DNA of 64,000 nt, taken from the NCBI RefSeq assembly GCF_014529535.1, contig NW_023503375.1, positions 1,736,001 through 1,800,000 of the forward strand. The letters are read 5' to 3'. The position numbers and the translations under genes were made by a program. Source of the stretch: Bradysia coprophila. Taxonomy: Eukaryota; Arthropoda; Insecta; Diptera; Sciaridae. Under the pieces are notes generated by a model. That model worked only from the letters and a program-made list of their open reading frames with translations. It searched no databases and had not been told where the DNA came from. This document shows positions 11,526 through 21,766 of this stretch, piece after piece; position 1 is the first letter of the stretch; every line of letters begins with the position of its first letter.

Positions 11526-11981
11526 ACTTATGCAAAATTTAGAATACAGTCTGCTAAAACTACTTATGGTCACATTTCAAATCAAAAAGATCAGGGATGC
11601 ATTTGTTCAAAGTGTTTTTCAAGGACTTGTTGTAACATTAACCGCATCCGATGTAACACCGCCACCAATCAGGAGACACGTTAACCAATAATGATTCCTA
11701 ATCTTTGTTTATAGCTTTGTCATTCTTAGAAATTAATTAGAAAAAAATACATTTTGAATTTTACTTATTGTGGATTTAACATTCCGTTCATCTTCGAGTT
11801 GTGGAAAAGATTATAAATTTAGTACGGCGACTTAAAGATGAAAATGCAACGAGACAGATAATTCTTCGATTCTTGGGAACGTTATTGCAGAAAAATACCC
11901 CGAACTGTACAGCAATGTTGATAGAAATTAGTTCAGTTGAAATTTTGCATTGAAATGCAGTTGAGTCACCGACATTTTTTG

Positions 11982-12116
11982 AGTCAGGTCGCGTAACTTT
12001 GAACAGAATCAAAACTTTGTACATTATTTCCCTCTTTGTCGTCTTACATATTCAACTGAGAAGAAGGTAAATATTGTTCAAAGTTTTGATTCTGTTCAAA
12101 GTTGCGCGACCTGACT
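11982..12116. repeat. Palindrome with ~41 bp arms
   Basis: AGTCAGGTCGCGTAACTTTG near 11982 is matched by its inverted copy ending at 12116, with one or two mismatches over about 41 bp, separated by about 52 bp. The arms also include AACAGAATCAAAACTTTG. It could extrude as a cruciform or be a small foldback element. Confidence 0.6.
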
Positions 12117-12553
12117 TCTTTTCTAACATTCAAGCTATTAAAATGAAAGGAAGTAAGTCTCGAACTTTCGTTTGTACGTACCAGTGCACAGCTGAATTGA
12201 TGATATATAATATTACCTCTCCACTATTTCTACCTTGGCTTCTTCTAAGCTCTGTGTAACAGGGCCTATTTTTCCGATTTTTTAAAAGAATTTTTTCAGA
12301 ATTCTCACGATCTGTTGCTGAAAAGAAATTTTGGCAGAAAATAAATGGATTGTCAAAACTTTGAGAAAAAATAATGGGAATTTCGTTTCCGCGACCTGCC
12401 GTGCATTGGCGATTTTCACGATCAACAAATGTCTATTGGCCTGCGGAGGCGCCGCAATTTTTTCATTTCTTTTCTTTTCAAATCTATTACATTTTCATAT
12501 ACTTCTATTACCTTTCTAGTACACTTCGTCATATAATTACTAATCAGAGAAGT

Positions 12554-12612
12554 GATAACAGATGGCGTTGCTTCCGCCTCACCAGCGAGGCAGAAGCAGC
12601 GCCATCTGTTAT
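12554..12612. repeat. 59 bp hairpin of the ATAACAGATGGCG family
   Basis: Two 26 bp arms beginning ATAACAGATGGCG and ending in GCCTC pair with two mismatches around a short loop. A second copy lies at 41093-41138 and a half copy at about 44493. The size and structure suggest a minimal MITE or a mobile hairpin. Confidence 0.6.
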
Positions 12613-13147
12613 AATCTCAATTTTTTTCACCAGTTAACAGAGCGCAAAAAATTAAGGACTGAAAAAATGTGACACCTCTATGGGCGAACGGAGGTCTATT
12701 ATGTATTTGACTTAGCTCACTTAAGTCACTTTGTGGGTGGGTACTTTGTGCTGTAGAACTTTTGAATATTCCAAATCCAGAACACATTTAAAAATTACAT
12801 TGAAAAGTCGCATAATTCCAGAGTTCTGACTAGTGGACCCACTGGAAACATAAATCACGAAATTACTGTAAAAGAAAGTCTTTTCTATCATTATTACATT
12901 TTGTTCTACAAGGAGCAGCACTACAGTACATTTTTTAAATGATCAATAAGTTGATTAGAACCACAAAATCAATTTGATCAAGTTCTGGTACATACATGAT
13001 AATCGAGGTTCATTTGATCTTCGAACTCTGATGAATTTTGTGCAACAAAAAATCTCTTGCGGGAAAAAGACATTATTTTCGCTGTTTGATAAAGGGTGAT
13101 GTATTCCCGTTCCAACACGCGAGTATCAATATAGATTTGTTATAACA

Positions 13148-13427
13148 AATCGAAACCATAAAAAGATCCTCTGAATTCAATTGTGGATATCCCCATCATT
13201 AGCATGGGTTCGATTATCTCGGAATTAGCCGTTAAAACGATTGGTAGTTGGAGAAGAATCTGAAATTGCAATTGGTTATGTTATGGGTGAGTCAGCTGCC
13301 AGAGAAGAAATTCGTTGGCGCCCGCATAAAACGCTGATATTAGCCAGCAAGATCAAGATTGTGTTTTTCATTTTATTGAAATGTAAAAAAAAATATGAAA
13401 TAAATTGGCATCAGAAAAAAAAAAAAA
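13148..13427 (+). mobile_element. Possible poly(A)-tailed retrocopy
   Basis: AATAAA at about 13399 is followed, after a typical 12-15 bp gap, by an uninterrupted run of about 15 A, as in reverse-transcribed mRNA or a SINE. ATAACAA follows the tail and also occurs near 13142, a possible 7 bp target duplication. The body matches nothing I recognise; the short ORF 13241-13432 is probably not a gene. It could equally be a chance A run. Confidence 0.3.
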
Positions 13428-13444
13428 AATAACAACAAGTAACA

Positions 13445-13450
13445 TTTATT
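13445..13450 (-). terminator. Polyadenylation signal AATAAA for the OBP-like gene
   Basis: AATAAA on the minus strand, about 87 bp beyond the stop codon at 13537-13539. Assigned by position. Confidence 0.5.
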
Positions 13451-13536
13451 TGGATCAAAATGAAAATATTTAAAATTAATTTCTTTTATGTTAATTGAAT
13501 GTTAACGCAACAGCGTATCTTATTCACGCAACAGCT

Positions 13537-16026
13537 TCAGGCAAAGTCCCAACCCGCAGCATACCGCACTGATGCGTAAACGCCGGGGTAAAATGCAGCG
13601 TCGAACATTCGGTCCATGTTTCCTTTCGCTACACATTGGACGATCAACCAAGTTGTTTCAAAGCTGAAAATTTTCAAAGAAATTTCCGTTTGAAGACATT
13701 TTATTCCCACAAATCGATAGACAACATTCGTTTACCTCTTGCCTTTAGGATCTTTTCGGTTTTTGCAATCGCGAACCGCCTGTTCGTAGGACTGTAAGAG
13801 CTCGTGACAAAGGTCCGGTAAGAGTTCTGCCGGAACCGTATTTTGAGCATCAGGTACACCAGGTTGAGACACTGATTTTAACGCTTGCTTTAGCCGGTTA
13901 CCAATCGGGAAACAGCTTTCGTTTTCATGAAATCGGTCCACTACGTTGTTACCACCCGCTATCCATATAGTCTCTTTTGTCTCTTTCGGTCTTTCGTTTA
14001 CGTCGAATGATGTGTAGTTGAACAGAAGTTTTCTGATCTGAATCAGATAGGTTTCCTCTTGAAAGCCTTCATCTGTGATCTGAATGAAGTAGAATGGTTT
14101 GTCAATAATTTATGGTTTGGTGTAGGCCATGCGTTTTAATCATGAATGTACTCACAACGCCCATCCCACGCAGAGTACAATCTATCAGACGTCTATCGTT
14201 GTTGTTGTTTTTATCACGTTCGTGATGATCCGGAGGATTTGAGAAAAAGTCCATTGCGATGTACAACGGCACGTGGAGTGATTCGTTGCATTTCAACCAT
14301 ACTTTTGCAATGCTTGCCATCACATCTTCTTGCTGCTCGATCAGCTTTCGTGAGAAATTATGGTAGGGGAAATATTCTTCCACACGAGGACTCTGTGAAT
14401 TATTGTTGAGTGTGAACGACATTCTGACTATCAAACCTTTTGGAGTTTACTCACGTTCAGGACGTGTGGATGTTTTGGTGTATAACTGAAATTAACATTT
14501 GCAAAGACTCGATCGGTAGGATTTGCTACGGGACCCTGTAAAGATTTGTGTGTCGAACTGAATGTAGATTATTGTGGAAATTTCGGGTTTTACTCACGCC
14601 TGGGCCGTGTGGACGTCTTGGATGTTTGTCGTTGGCGTCGGCATTGACAGTCACTGGGCTCTCATCGCCATAGATTTTCTTTGCAATGTTCTCATCGCCA
14701 TAGATATCCTTTACACACTCACTCTGTAAAGATCTGTGTGTCAAGCAAGCTGCATTCAGATTATTGTGGAAACTTGGTATTTTTACTCACGTTTAGAGCA
14801 TGTGGATGTTTCGGAGAGCTATAGCAATTAACATTGACGATAGTTCGATCGGTATCATTCATCAAGTTAAACTCTATGGTGTGATTTACTTGGGGACTCT
14901 GTAAAAAGATTTTTTTTTGTTGAACATCCAGACTTTGAAAATTTTGATTTTTACTCACTTTGGGGGCAAGTGGAGCTCTTGGATATGCATCGTAAATCGT
15001 ATTCATGAAGGTGTTGCCGCGGTGAGCGTTTCTTGTTCCGTTATGAGTATGTAACGGCTGGAAAGATTGAACAACAATTAGAATTACCGGTTCTACACAC
15101 CAACCGTTGCTAATTTCTACATTTGTTAAAAGGACAGTGAAACAATTTTAAGAGCCAATAGGGTAAAAGTACCAGTACTCGGCCATGTATTTAAATCCGG
15201 TCATCGATTGTTTAAACAATAGAACACAAAATAATGTCGGTATTTAGATGAATAACCGGTGCTTTGACCCTACTTATCATTAGAAAACTTTTATAGAAAA
15301 TGAAGAAGTGGCATGTTAACCTATTGACCGAAAAGTTCACCTACAAACTCGCCAATGGACAGCAAAGCATAAAGTATATTGCACGACGATCAAGAAGCTA
15401 AAATGTGGAGTGGACAATAGTAGACAATAGACACATACAATTCCGCCGTGTTTCGTTTAACGATTCAAAGGACAATTCATCTGCCCGCAAACAAATAGGT
15501 ATTGCTTTACGGTTCATTTTTACAAGGTCCAACAATACGTCTAGCTGACCGGTTCTGCCTCACAAAAAACATACAAAGCGCTTTTAACAAAACATAATAA
15601 TTCTTTTGTTAAGTTTGCAATTTTTCATACATCCAAAAAGCACAAGTGCTACAATGAGCCCATAATTTATAGAAAATAGAATGCGTGCAACCTGTCGGCA
15701 TTCCTTTGTTTCAAATATTTTCCTCAGTTTATCTTCAAAATTCGTCTTTAAAATCTACAAAACCTAGATTTTGTGAAAGCGGTCAAGCTCAATTGTCGGA
15801 TCACAATTAAGTGTCGACTTTACTACAGATAGAGCAATACGGCAACCAATAAAGATGCTCTAAACCACTCGTGAAGAGCAAAATGGTGAGAAAAAATTAC
15901 TGTCTTATTCGTTCAACTTACATTTTCCGTCAAATCATTGAGTGAACTTCGCAATTCAGAATTTACATCGTCAAACAATAAATTTAGCGCAATTGCGCAT
16001 ACAGTTACAAAAACAATTATTTTCAT
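13537..16026 (-). CDS. Secreted OBP-like (PBP/GOBP-type) protein with duplicated N-terminal exons
   Basis: Eight exons: 15922-16026, 14959-15057, 14791-14898, 14598-14723, 14455-14535, 14156-14392, 13736-14079 and 13537-13663; 1227 nt, 408 aa, all junctions in phase. Exon 1 encodes a signal peptide (MKIIVFVTVCAIALNLLF), so the product is secreted. Exons 2-5 are small phase-0 cassettes; exons 3 and 5 are clear duplicates (TDRTIVNVN...SPKHPHALN and TDRVFANVN...TPKHPHVLN), and exon 4 repeats IYGDE twice. All end in GTGAGTAAA-type donors. Exons 6-8 resemble an insect odorant-binding fold: LIDCTLRGMGVITDEGFQ is like the C2/C3-to-helix segment, and CHELLQSYEQAVRDC followed by FETTWLIVQC is like the C4-C5-C6 segment, with the usual C5 replaced by F. 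That gives an atypical, minus-cysteine OBP with a long N-terminal extension. The OBP assignment is inference from spacing; another small secreted family is possible. Intron 1 is 864 bp; the internal ones are about 55-70 bp. Confidence 0.65.
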
Positions 16027-16595
16027 TTTTGAAAATTTAGAATACTGAACATTACAGTAAGAATGCTTTTTAGATACTGAGAAGTGAGACGAACTTTTTC
16101 CTTCTGCACGATATCGGTCGTTAGATTTGAGCTGCAATGTTGGCAATGTTTTTTCTTCTTCACAGATTTAAGAGTAATACACTCTTCGTTAAAATGAAAA
16201 CTACATTGGGGCGTAAAAAAATGGCTCTGCTTCATGTGTCCTAATTAAAAAATTTCACAAAGGAAGCAAAAATTGTCAGTCTGAGGAGAAGCTCATTTTC
16301 TTTACGAAATTCTCCGAAACTTTGAAGAGTTATTTTTACTGTTTTTTCATGATTTTCAACACGTGCTTCTAGCATGATCATCGGAAATATTCGGAGGATG
16401 ATGAAATCACAGTAGACACTAAGTTTCTTTTACAAATTTAAATGTCTTGTTTTCGTTGTGTGAGTTTAAACCGTTCAAACATACAATGCAAACAATCCTA
16501 AGCGATAGCTTGTATCACTAAAGCCTCCAAATTGACTTGTCAGTTCAGTGTTCATGCTGGGAGCAGTGCTGTGTTTTCAGTGATTTTTCGGTGTC

Positions 16596-16706
16596 GGGTA
16601 ATCTTGCACACATTTAAGATTGTGCGACATTACCCTCCTACTGTGTGAATCTCCTACGGTGCGAGATTACCCTCATTCGCACAAGGGAATCCGGGGAATC
16701 TCGCAC
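16596..16706. repeat. Four inverted copies of GGGTAATCTCGCAC in 110 bp
   Basis: GGGTAATCTTGCAC (16596), GTGCGACATTACCC (16622), GTGCGAGATTACCC (16659) and GGGGAATCTCGCAC (16693) form two inverted pairs. The first pair makes a hairpin with a 12 bp loop. This could be the end of a DNA element or a protein-binding cluster; the function is unknown. Confidence 0.6.
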
Positions 16707-16796
16707 AAGTACAAAGTTCGTTTTTTCTAATGTTTAATGCCGGTATCACAATATTTTCCTTTTAAACGAGCCATCAGAACAGTCGGAGCGCTTGCT

Positions 16797-17424
16797 GCCT
16801 ACACATAGGGCCTAGTATCGGTCTCAGTCCGAGGACCCAAATTTATTTTTTTTTTCAACCACATTCTATTCGGCCTTCGATTACCTTCCAAATCCACATA
16901 GGGCCCTAGTAGTGGCCTTAGTCCAAGGACCCAAATTTAATTTTTATTCAACAACATTCTATTCGGCCTTTGATTACCTTCCAAATGAAACAAAAATTAC
17001 GAAAAACGAATGAAATTTACTCGAGTTCTATGTAAATGAAACAAAAATTACGAAAAACGGATCAAATTTACTCGACTTATATGCAAAATACACATAGGGC
17101 CGAGTAGCCTTTCACTTCTAAGACCCTAACTCACCAAAAGACCTTAAATCACTTAGGTGGCCCTAACTCACGAAGGGCCGACCGAATATGCCCATCTTCG
17201 AACTTAGCCTTACTATTTCAACTATCTTTCAGGGAAAAATTTTTTTGAAATCGGATTTGATTTACTCAAGATATCGACGTGACAGACGGACAGACAAAAT
17301 TTTTATTACGGATTCGTCATCTATGAACATAGCCAAACACTTTGCCCTTACCGTCGGCTTCGAATTCCATCAATTACACACGGCATCGTAATCCTATAAG
17401 CCGCTTTGTACTTCGTACGGGGCT
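16797..17424 (-). mobile_element. Relative of the 8846-10101 element, inverted
   Basis: Read on the minus strand it starts AGCCCCGTACGAAGTAC, then CTTATAGGATTACG, a short GTCTGTCCGTCTGTC tract, ATCTTGAGTAAATC and AGGCTAAGTTCGAAGATGG, the same order of landmarks as in 8846-10101. Its far end is uncertain; 16797-17000 contains a ~110 bp tandem duplication (two CACATAGGGCC...CTTCCAAAT units). It is non-coding. Confidence 0.5.
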
Positions 17425-17827
17425 AAAAATGTAGCAGAGTCCGGTATCTCACATCAAATGTGCCGGTATCCCAATATTTCTCTTTTACAAAATGTTAGAA
17501 GATACCGTATCTTACGGACTTACGCCGTTTAGCTCTCCGTTTACGAACGAACAATGGAAGCTCCTCCCATTCTCATTGTTAAAAAGTGAACGGAGACCTA
17601 AACGGAGTAAGTGCGATTGCAGCTTATGCTAAAGACTCTTGTTGATCAAAGTCTCTGAAATTTCACTTTACCAACGCTCTTAAAAAATGTTAAACAAATT
17701 TTCATACAAAATAGTACTCTTTTTGGCAGCTGTCAATCGATGCACCTTCGCTTGAAGTGCGTTTACTTTACCAAAATCAACATAAAAATCTCAATTGTTC
17801 GTTTTATTACTGTTGTTTCCATTAAGT

Positions 17828-17979
17828 CAACGCACTTCAAGAAAATGTGCTTCGAGTGACAGCTGTCAAATAGAGTACTATGAAAAACTTTCCCAGATTT
17901 TTTACAGTGTCAAAATGTTTGATACACTGTCCCGTTTCAGTACTCTATTTATAGTACCACTCATGCTTGAATTGCGTTG
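17828..17979. mobile_element. MITE with CAACGCACTTCAAG ends and ATTAAGT duplication
   Basis: It begins CAACGCACTTCAAG and ends CTTGAATTGCGTTG. Perfect 7 bp repeats ATTAAGT abut both ends (17821-17827 and 17980-17986). It is 152 bp. A second copy lies at 47844-48005. Internal blocks such as CAAATAGAGTACTAT are also inverted near the right end. Confidence 0.75.
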
Positions 17980-18237
17980 ATTAAGTGAATTCCAAAGGTC
18001 TGACGGATTTTATGTGAATTCAGTATCAGTTCAGGATATTGTAGAAAGACCAGAGGGTTAAGTCGGAGAGAGACAAAATTTCTTCTATCATTTCACAAGG
18101 GAAATCATTAGGTCGCTGTTTGAGTAATTAACAAATCCCATTGACACAACTAAATTGGTCTATTTATTTCAACACAGCTTACAATTGTGCGTATAATTTA
18201 TGATTTGGGAATTCCCAGCCTAAGTTCCACTTACGCT

Positions 18238-18623
18238 TAGGGATGGGAGGCGTTCAAAATTATCGATAATATCAATCGAAAGAAATTATCGATAATTGAT
18301 TAATCATATCGTTATCGATAATTTAATAATTATCGATAATTATCAAAATATCGAAATTCGATAATTATCAAAATATCGATATTTTGATATTTATCTGAAA
18401 ATTCATGATAATATACCGATATATCGGAATATATCGATAAATATCGGATTTTCGGACCGAAATATCGATATATCGAATTATCGATATCTTGATAATTATC
18501 AAAATATCAATAATTATCGATTATCGATATTTTTTTGATAATTTTCGATAAAAAAAGTCGATAATTATCGATTATCGATAATTGATAATTATCGATAATC
18601 ATTTTCATTATCGCCCATGCCTA
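18238..18623. mobile_element. hAT-type MITE filled with ATCGATAA palindromes, copy 1
   Basis: Inverted termini TAGGGATGGG and CCCATGCCTA are flanked by a perfect 8 bp duplication CTTACGCT (18230-18237 and 18624-18631), diagnostic of hAT-like transposition. The 386 bp interior is almost wholly degenerate TATCGATAATT repeats, self-complementary throughout. Copy 2 is at 48998-49344. It may contribute the 3' end of the RTEL1-like transcript, since no AATAAA lies between it and that gene's stop. Confidence 0.85.
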
Positions 18624-18812
18624 CTTACGCTTTCGCATTACAGGCGAAACATATTGAATCCGAATTATTTTCGTTCCATTCTCCTTGTTCTCACAATTCA
18701 TTTTCGTACAATAAATTGTACTCTATCAGTGACATAACCGGTGCACTAGGTGTTTCCGTTGTGTCCATCTCTCGATCAGCTGCGTTTGGTGGCTGTAACA
18801 ATGTGAAATGTT

Positions 18813-21766
18813 TCAGAATGGGAAGACATTTGGTTGAAGTGAAATCGCACGTACCGATTCATTTCGCTCGAAAAATTGGGCGATTCCTGCATTTGTGGAG
18901 CCAAACCTTTTAAATGTATTGCACCGATTCATATGTTGCTGTAGCCATCCGGACCAACCGGAATGTCTAACAAACCGGCAATCTAACAGTAAAATCGCAC
19001 CGAAATCGTTTCTGTGCCGTATAATGCGACCAACAGCTTGGTTTACTGCTCGGGAAGCCTGTTGATTATACCACACTTTTCCTCTCGTTTCGCTTCCGAT
19101 GTCATCCAAATATTTCATTTTCATTCGAATTTTTGGCTCCTTCCACGGTGGGTTAGGTATTCCGGTGATTATCACTGCTCTGCCATAATTATCCGCAAAA
19201 TCCAAACCCTCGGCCACTTTTCCACGACACACCCCGATCAAAATAGCTCCATTTGTACGCTGGTCATCAACATTCGCGTAATAGTTTTCCATTGCGACCA
19301 AATATTCAGCTTTCGTTCTTGGTTCGATGATAATTGGTTTGATGTCGTGAATTTGAGACCAGATACCACTGGCCTGCCAGCTATCTTTGCATAGTTCGAG
19401 TACTTTGTATGACGGGAAAAATATGAGAACGCCATCCGGGATCACATTGCAAAGATTCAGTATAGTTCGTCCCAATGAGCGAATGTATTTCGCCCCGAAC
19501 CTTGAAACCATAAGAGTATCTCAATCTTTATGCTGCAAAATTGGATTTCAGGGAGTTTTACCGATTGGTATACGAAGAATCGAGTGTTTCTCCATCGGAG
19601 CCCACTGACAATATTTCAACCAAAACTTGGGATTTTGCAACGATATGGTTACACTGCAGTGTAATGCTAATTGGAATGCAAAGCGAATCGATGAATGGTC
19701 CTATCGGAGTCATTGTACCGCTCGTGAATATTAAGCTCCTGGTGTCCATTTGTTTGATTAATTTTTCCAACCTGGGAAGTGAGGGTAATGAATTGATATA
19801 AGAGATGTACCGAGGACAATTAACTACATAGAATCCCACCACTTCATCTGGATCTCAATCACTTGGAACCAGGGCCTATTTTTGGAATTTTTTGGAAACA
19901 TAAGGCTGAGCTCCGAAGTTGTCAAAACAGTTCGAAATTATGGAAAAATTCGGGTTTTGGACGTTCGCAGTTTTTGGAAATTTTTGGCAAAAAAATTCAA
20001 AAATTTTTTTAAAAAAAATCCAAAAATAGGTCCTGCTTGGAACTGCTCATTGGGCTTACACAAATTTTGCACTAAAACACCAAAAATGATATTTCCTGAC
20101 ATGCGGGACGATCACTTTTGAATGTTCATCCTTTTTCAACTCCGCATAGAACCTGTAGTGTTGCTTCACGTCCTTGACGAATGCATCTCCGCTGTCCGAA
20201 AACGGTATCCACAAAATTTCCTTGAATTTCCGCAAACCAGCGCCGCACTGCCACAAACGGCGAATGTCTGCCAGGAAATCGATAATTTTTTCGATCAGAA
20301 CAATTATACTGGCTGCTTCATGAAACCCAATCTGAAATGAAACGGACGAAAGCGCATAAAGATTTCGCACGATGAAGCTAGAGTGAGAAAGTAGGAAAAT
20401 TTACGTTCGATTTTTGCATGAGGGTGAAAATGAAATCACCGTCGAAACCCACAGCACAGAGAGCGTTTGCAAGTTGGATTTCGTCAAATGCGGTTTGAAA
20501 CAATAGCACAAATTCTCTTAGGGATGTCACGTGTGTCAAGTCAAAATCTCGTGCCGCATTCACCTGATTCATCTGAAAATATCACGAGAAAATGTTTGGC
20601 CGTTTACTACCTCAGATCCAATATGGTTAAAGATCATGCGATCATAAAACACTTCCTACTAATCTGCACAGAGCTAATACACCTTATAGAGGTTACAGTT
20701 TTGCATACTATTTTTCTTCGTTCCTTTGATTGCTCTCTTTAACCACGGTACTTCAATTGGCAAAAGAGAGCAATCAGAAAAACGATGAAGCAACGAAAAT
20801 GGATTTAACTGGAAATCAGACCTAATAGTCACTTACCAACGCAATGACGCGTTGAACATCATCCAATATCGCCAAAATATCATCCGAGTTGAATTCAATC
20901 GACGCAATGTTTTCGCAAAATTCTGGAATATTATGAGCTTCATCCATTATTACAGTTGCGTTTAATAGCATCCTTGCTTCATTGCAAGTTCGGATCCTTT
21001 CATCTATTATATAATTATAGGGAGAAAAGACCACATCCGCACCTTCAGCCATATGACGCGACATAAAATATGGACAGAACCCCTTTGCCTTGCCCAACGA
21101 CACCAGATCCTCAATGTCCATAACGTTTCCTGACAATTCCGTTGTCATGAAGTTTTCGTCCATTTTCAATGTTTTAAAGCGATTATAAAACTCGCACTTG
21201 TTGGCCTTATTAAGTGATTTACACATCGAATGAATGTTTTCGCTGGTGGCTAGAGCCTCGTCATTGATGCATAGTTGGCACCGACTTCCCAATATTGCCG
21301 ATTTCATTGTTTTGTAACTGGTACAATTCAGTTCGGCCATGGCTTGTTTCAGCTGAGAGTGTGTTCTCGATGTGAATATAATTTTTGATGAAAACGGCAA
21401 ATCGCTGGGAATCTCATTGGTTGATTCACACTGGCGACGAAAATCGTACATCTGCAAATCGATGGGCTAGTTATGTCTCTGTCATATCCTTTAAATACGA
21501 AATTTTGTGAAGAACCTTTTGATTTTGAGATTTTTTCACAGAGAAGAGCACAATAGGCTCAGAGTCTTACCGGTGCCTGTGGTTTAACATATCGAAATAT
21601 AACATTGAGAAGCTGATTAAAAATTTAACGAGCACCTACCTGTGGGAGATTCAAGGACACAATTTTGGGAATTATTTATCCCATCAATCACTTTTTCCAT
21701 GAAGAGTGTTTGGACGTCATACGGATTGTGTGGAAAATCTACATTCAATTCTCGAATGATTGGCAT
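18813..21766 (-). CDS. RTEL1: RTEL1-type Fe-S DEAH helicase, short form without C-terminal domains
   Basis: RTEL1 is an XPD-family 5'-3' DNA helicase that unwinds D-loops, T-loops and G4 DNA in the nucleus. Seven inferred exons: 21640-21766, 21540-21576, 20837-21404, 20405-20572, 20060-20331, 19562-19771 and 18813-19500; 2070 nt, 689 aa. Exons 1-2 give NVDFPHNPYDVQ and Walker A ESPTGTGKT (about residues 39-47). Exon 3 holds SRTHSQLKQ, four spaced Fe-S cysteines (QLCI, SMCK, NKCEF, GFCPYF) and the DEAH box MDEAHN near residue 208. Later exons hold WCFSA, LIFTSGTM, FFPSYKVLE, CRGKVAEGLDF and QASRAVNQAVGRIIRHR. The protein stops about 65 aa after that last motif, whereas fly and human RTEL1 run hundreds of residues further. 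The exon 2-3 join is the weakest: frame is kept only if exon 3 begins at an internal acceptor (21404), not at the ATG near 21451. Exon 7 likewise starts at an internal acceptor. Confidence 0.82.
19870..20035. mobile_element. hAT-type MITE in an RTEL1-like intron
   Basis: The inverted ends CAGGGCCTATTTTTGG and CCAAAAATAGGTCCTG are flanked by perfect 8 bp duplications CTTGGAAC (19862-19869 and 20036-20043). It is 166 bp, lies between exons 5 and 6 and does not disrupt either splice site. Relatives with one or two similar ends lie at 12260, 23365-23506 and 48648-48778. Confidence 0.8.
20728..20775. repeat. Intronic hairpin
   Basis: GATTGCTCTCTTT and its complement AAAGAGAGCAATC lie 22 bp apart in the intron between exons 3 and 4 of the RTEL1-like gene. 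It may be a fragment of a small element; no function is assigned. Confidence 0.45.

Larger units (their letters stand above)
10171..13444. other. Intergenic region rich in inverted repeats, no gene
   Basis: Between the hAT-like element and the 3' end of the OBP-like gene. It holds a complex foldback (10699-11525), a palindrome (11982-12116), one end of an AGGGCCTATTTTT MITE at about 12260, a hairpin (12554-12612) and a possible poly(A)-tailed retrocopy (13148-13427). I see no supported protein gene. Confidence 0.55.
16027..18229. other. Intergenic, mobile-element remnants only
   Basis: Upstream of the OBP-like gene. It contains an inverted-motif cluster (16596-16706), a GTACGAAG-type element (about 16797-17424) and a MITE (17828-17979). 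A 100 bp stretch near 16485-16585 is an inverted relative of the arm of the foldback at 27600-28247. No gene is supported. Confidence 0.5.

Noticed and set aside
13241-13432. 63-codon frame as a small gene
   Set aside because: It runs into an A15 tract, has no recognisable features, and is better explained as part of a poly(A)-tailed insertion or as chance.
21449-21457. ATG near 21450 as the start, or exon 3 boundary, of the RTEL1-like gene
   Set aside because: Using the acceptor at 21452 puts exon 2 and exon 3 out of frame; the acceptor before 21404 restores it, and Walker A lies further upstream in exons 1-2.
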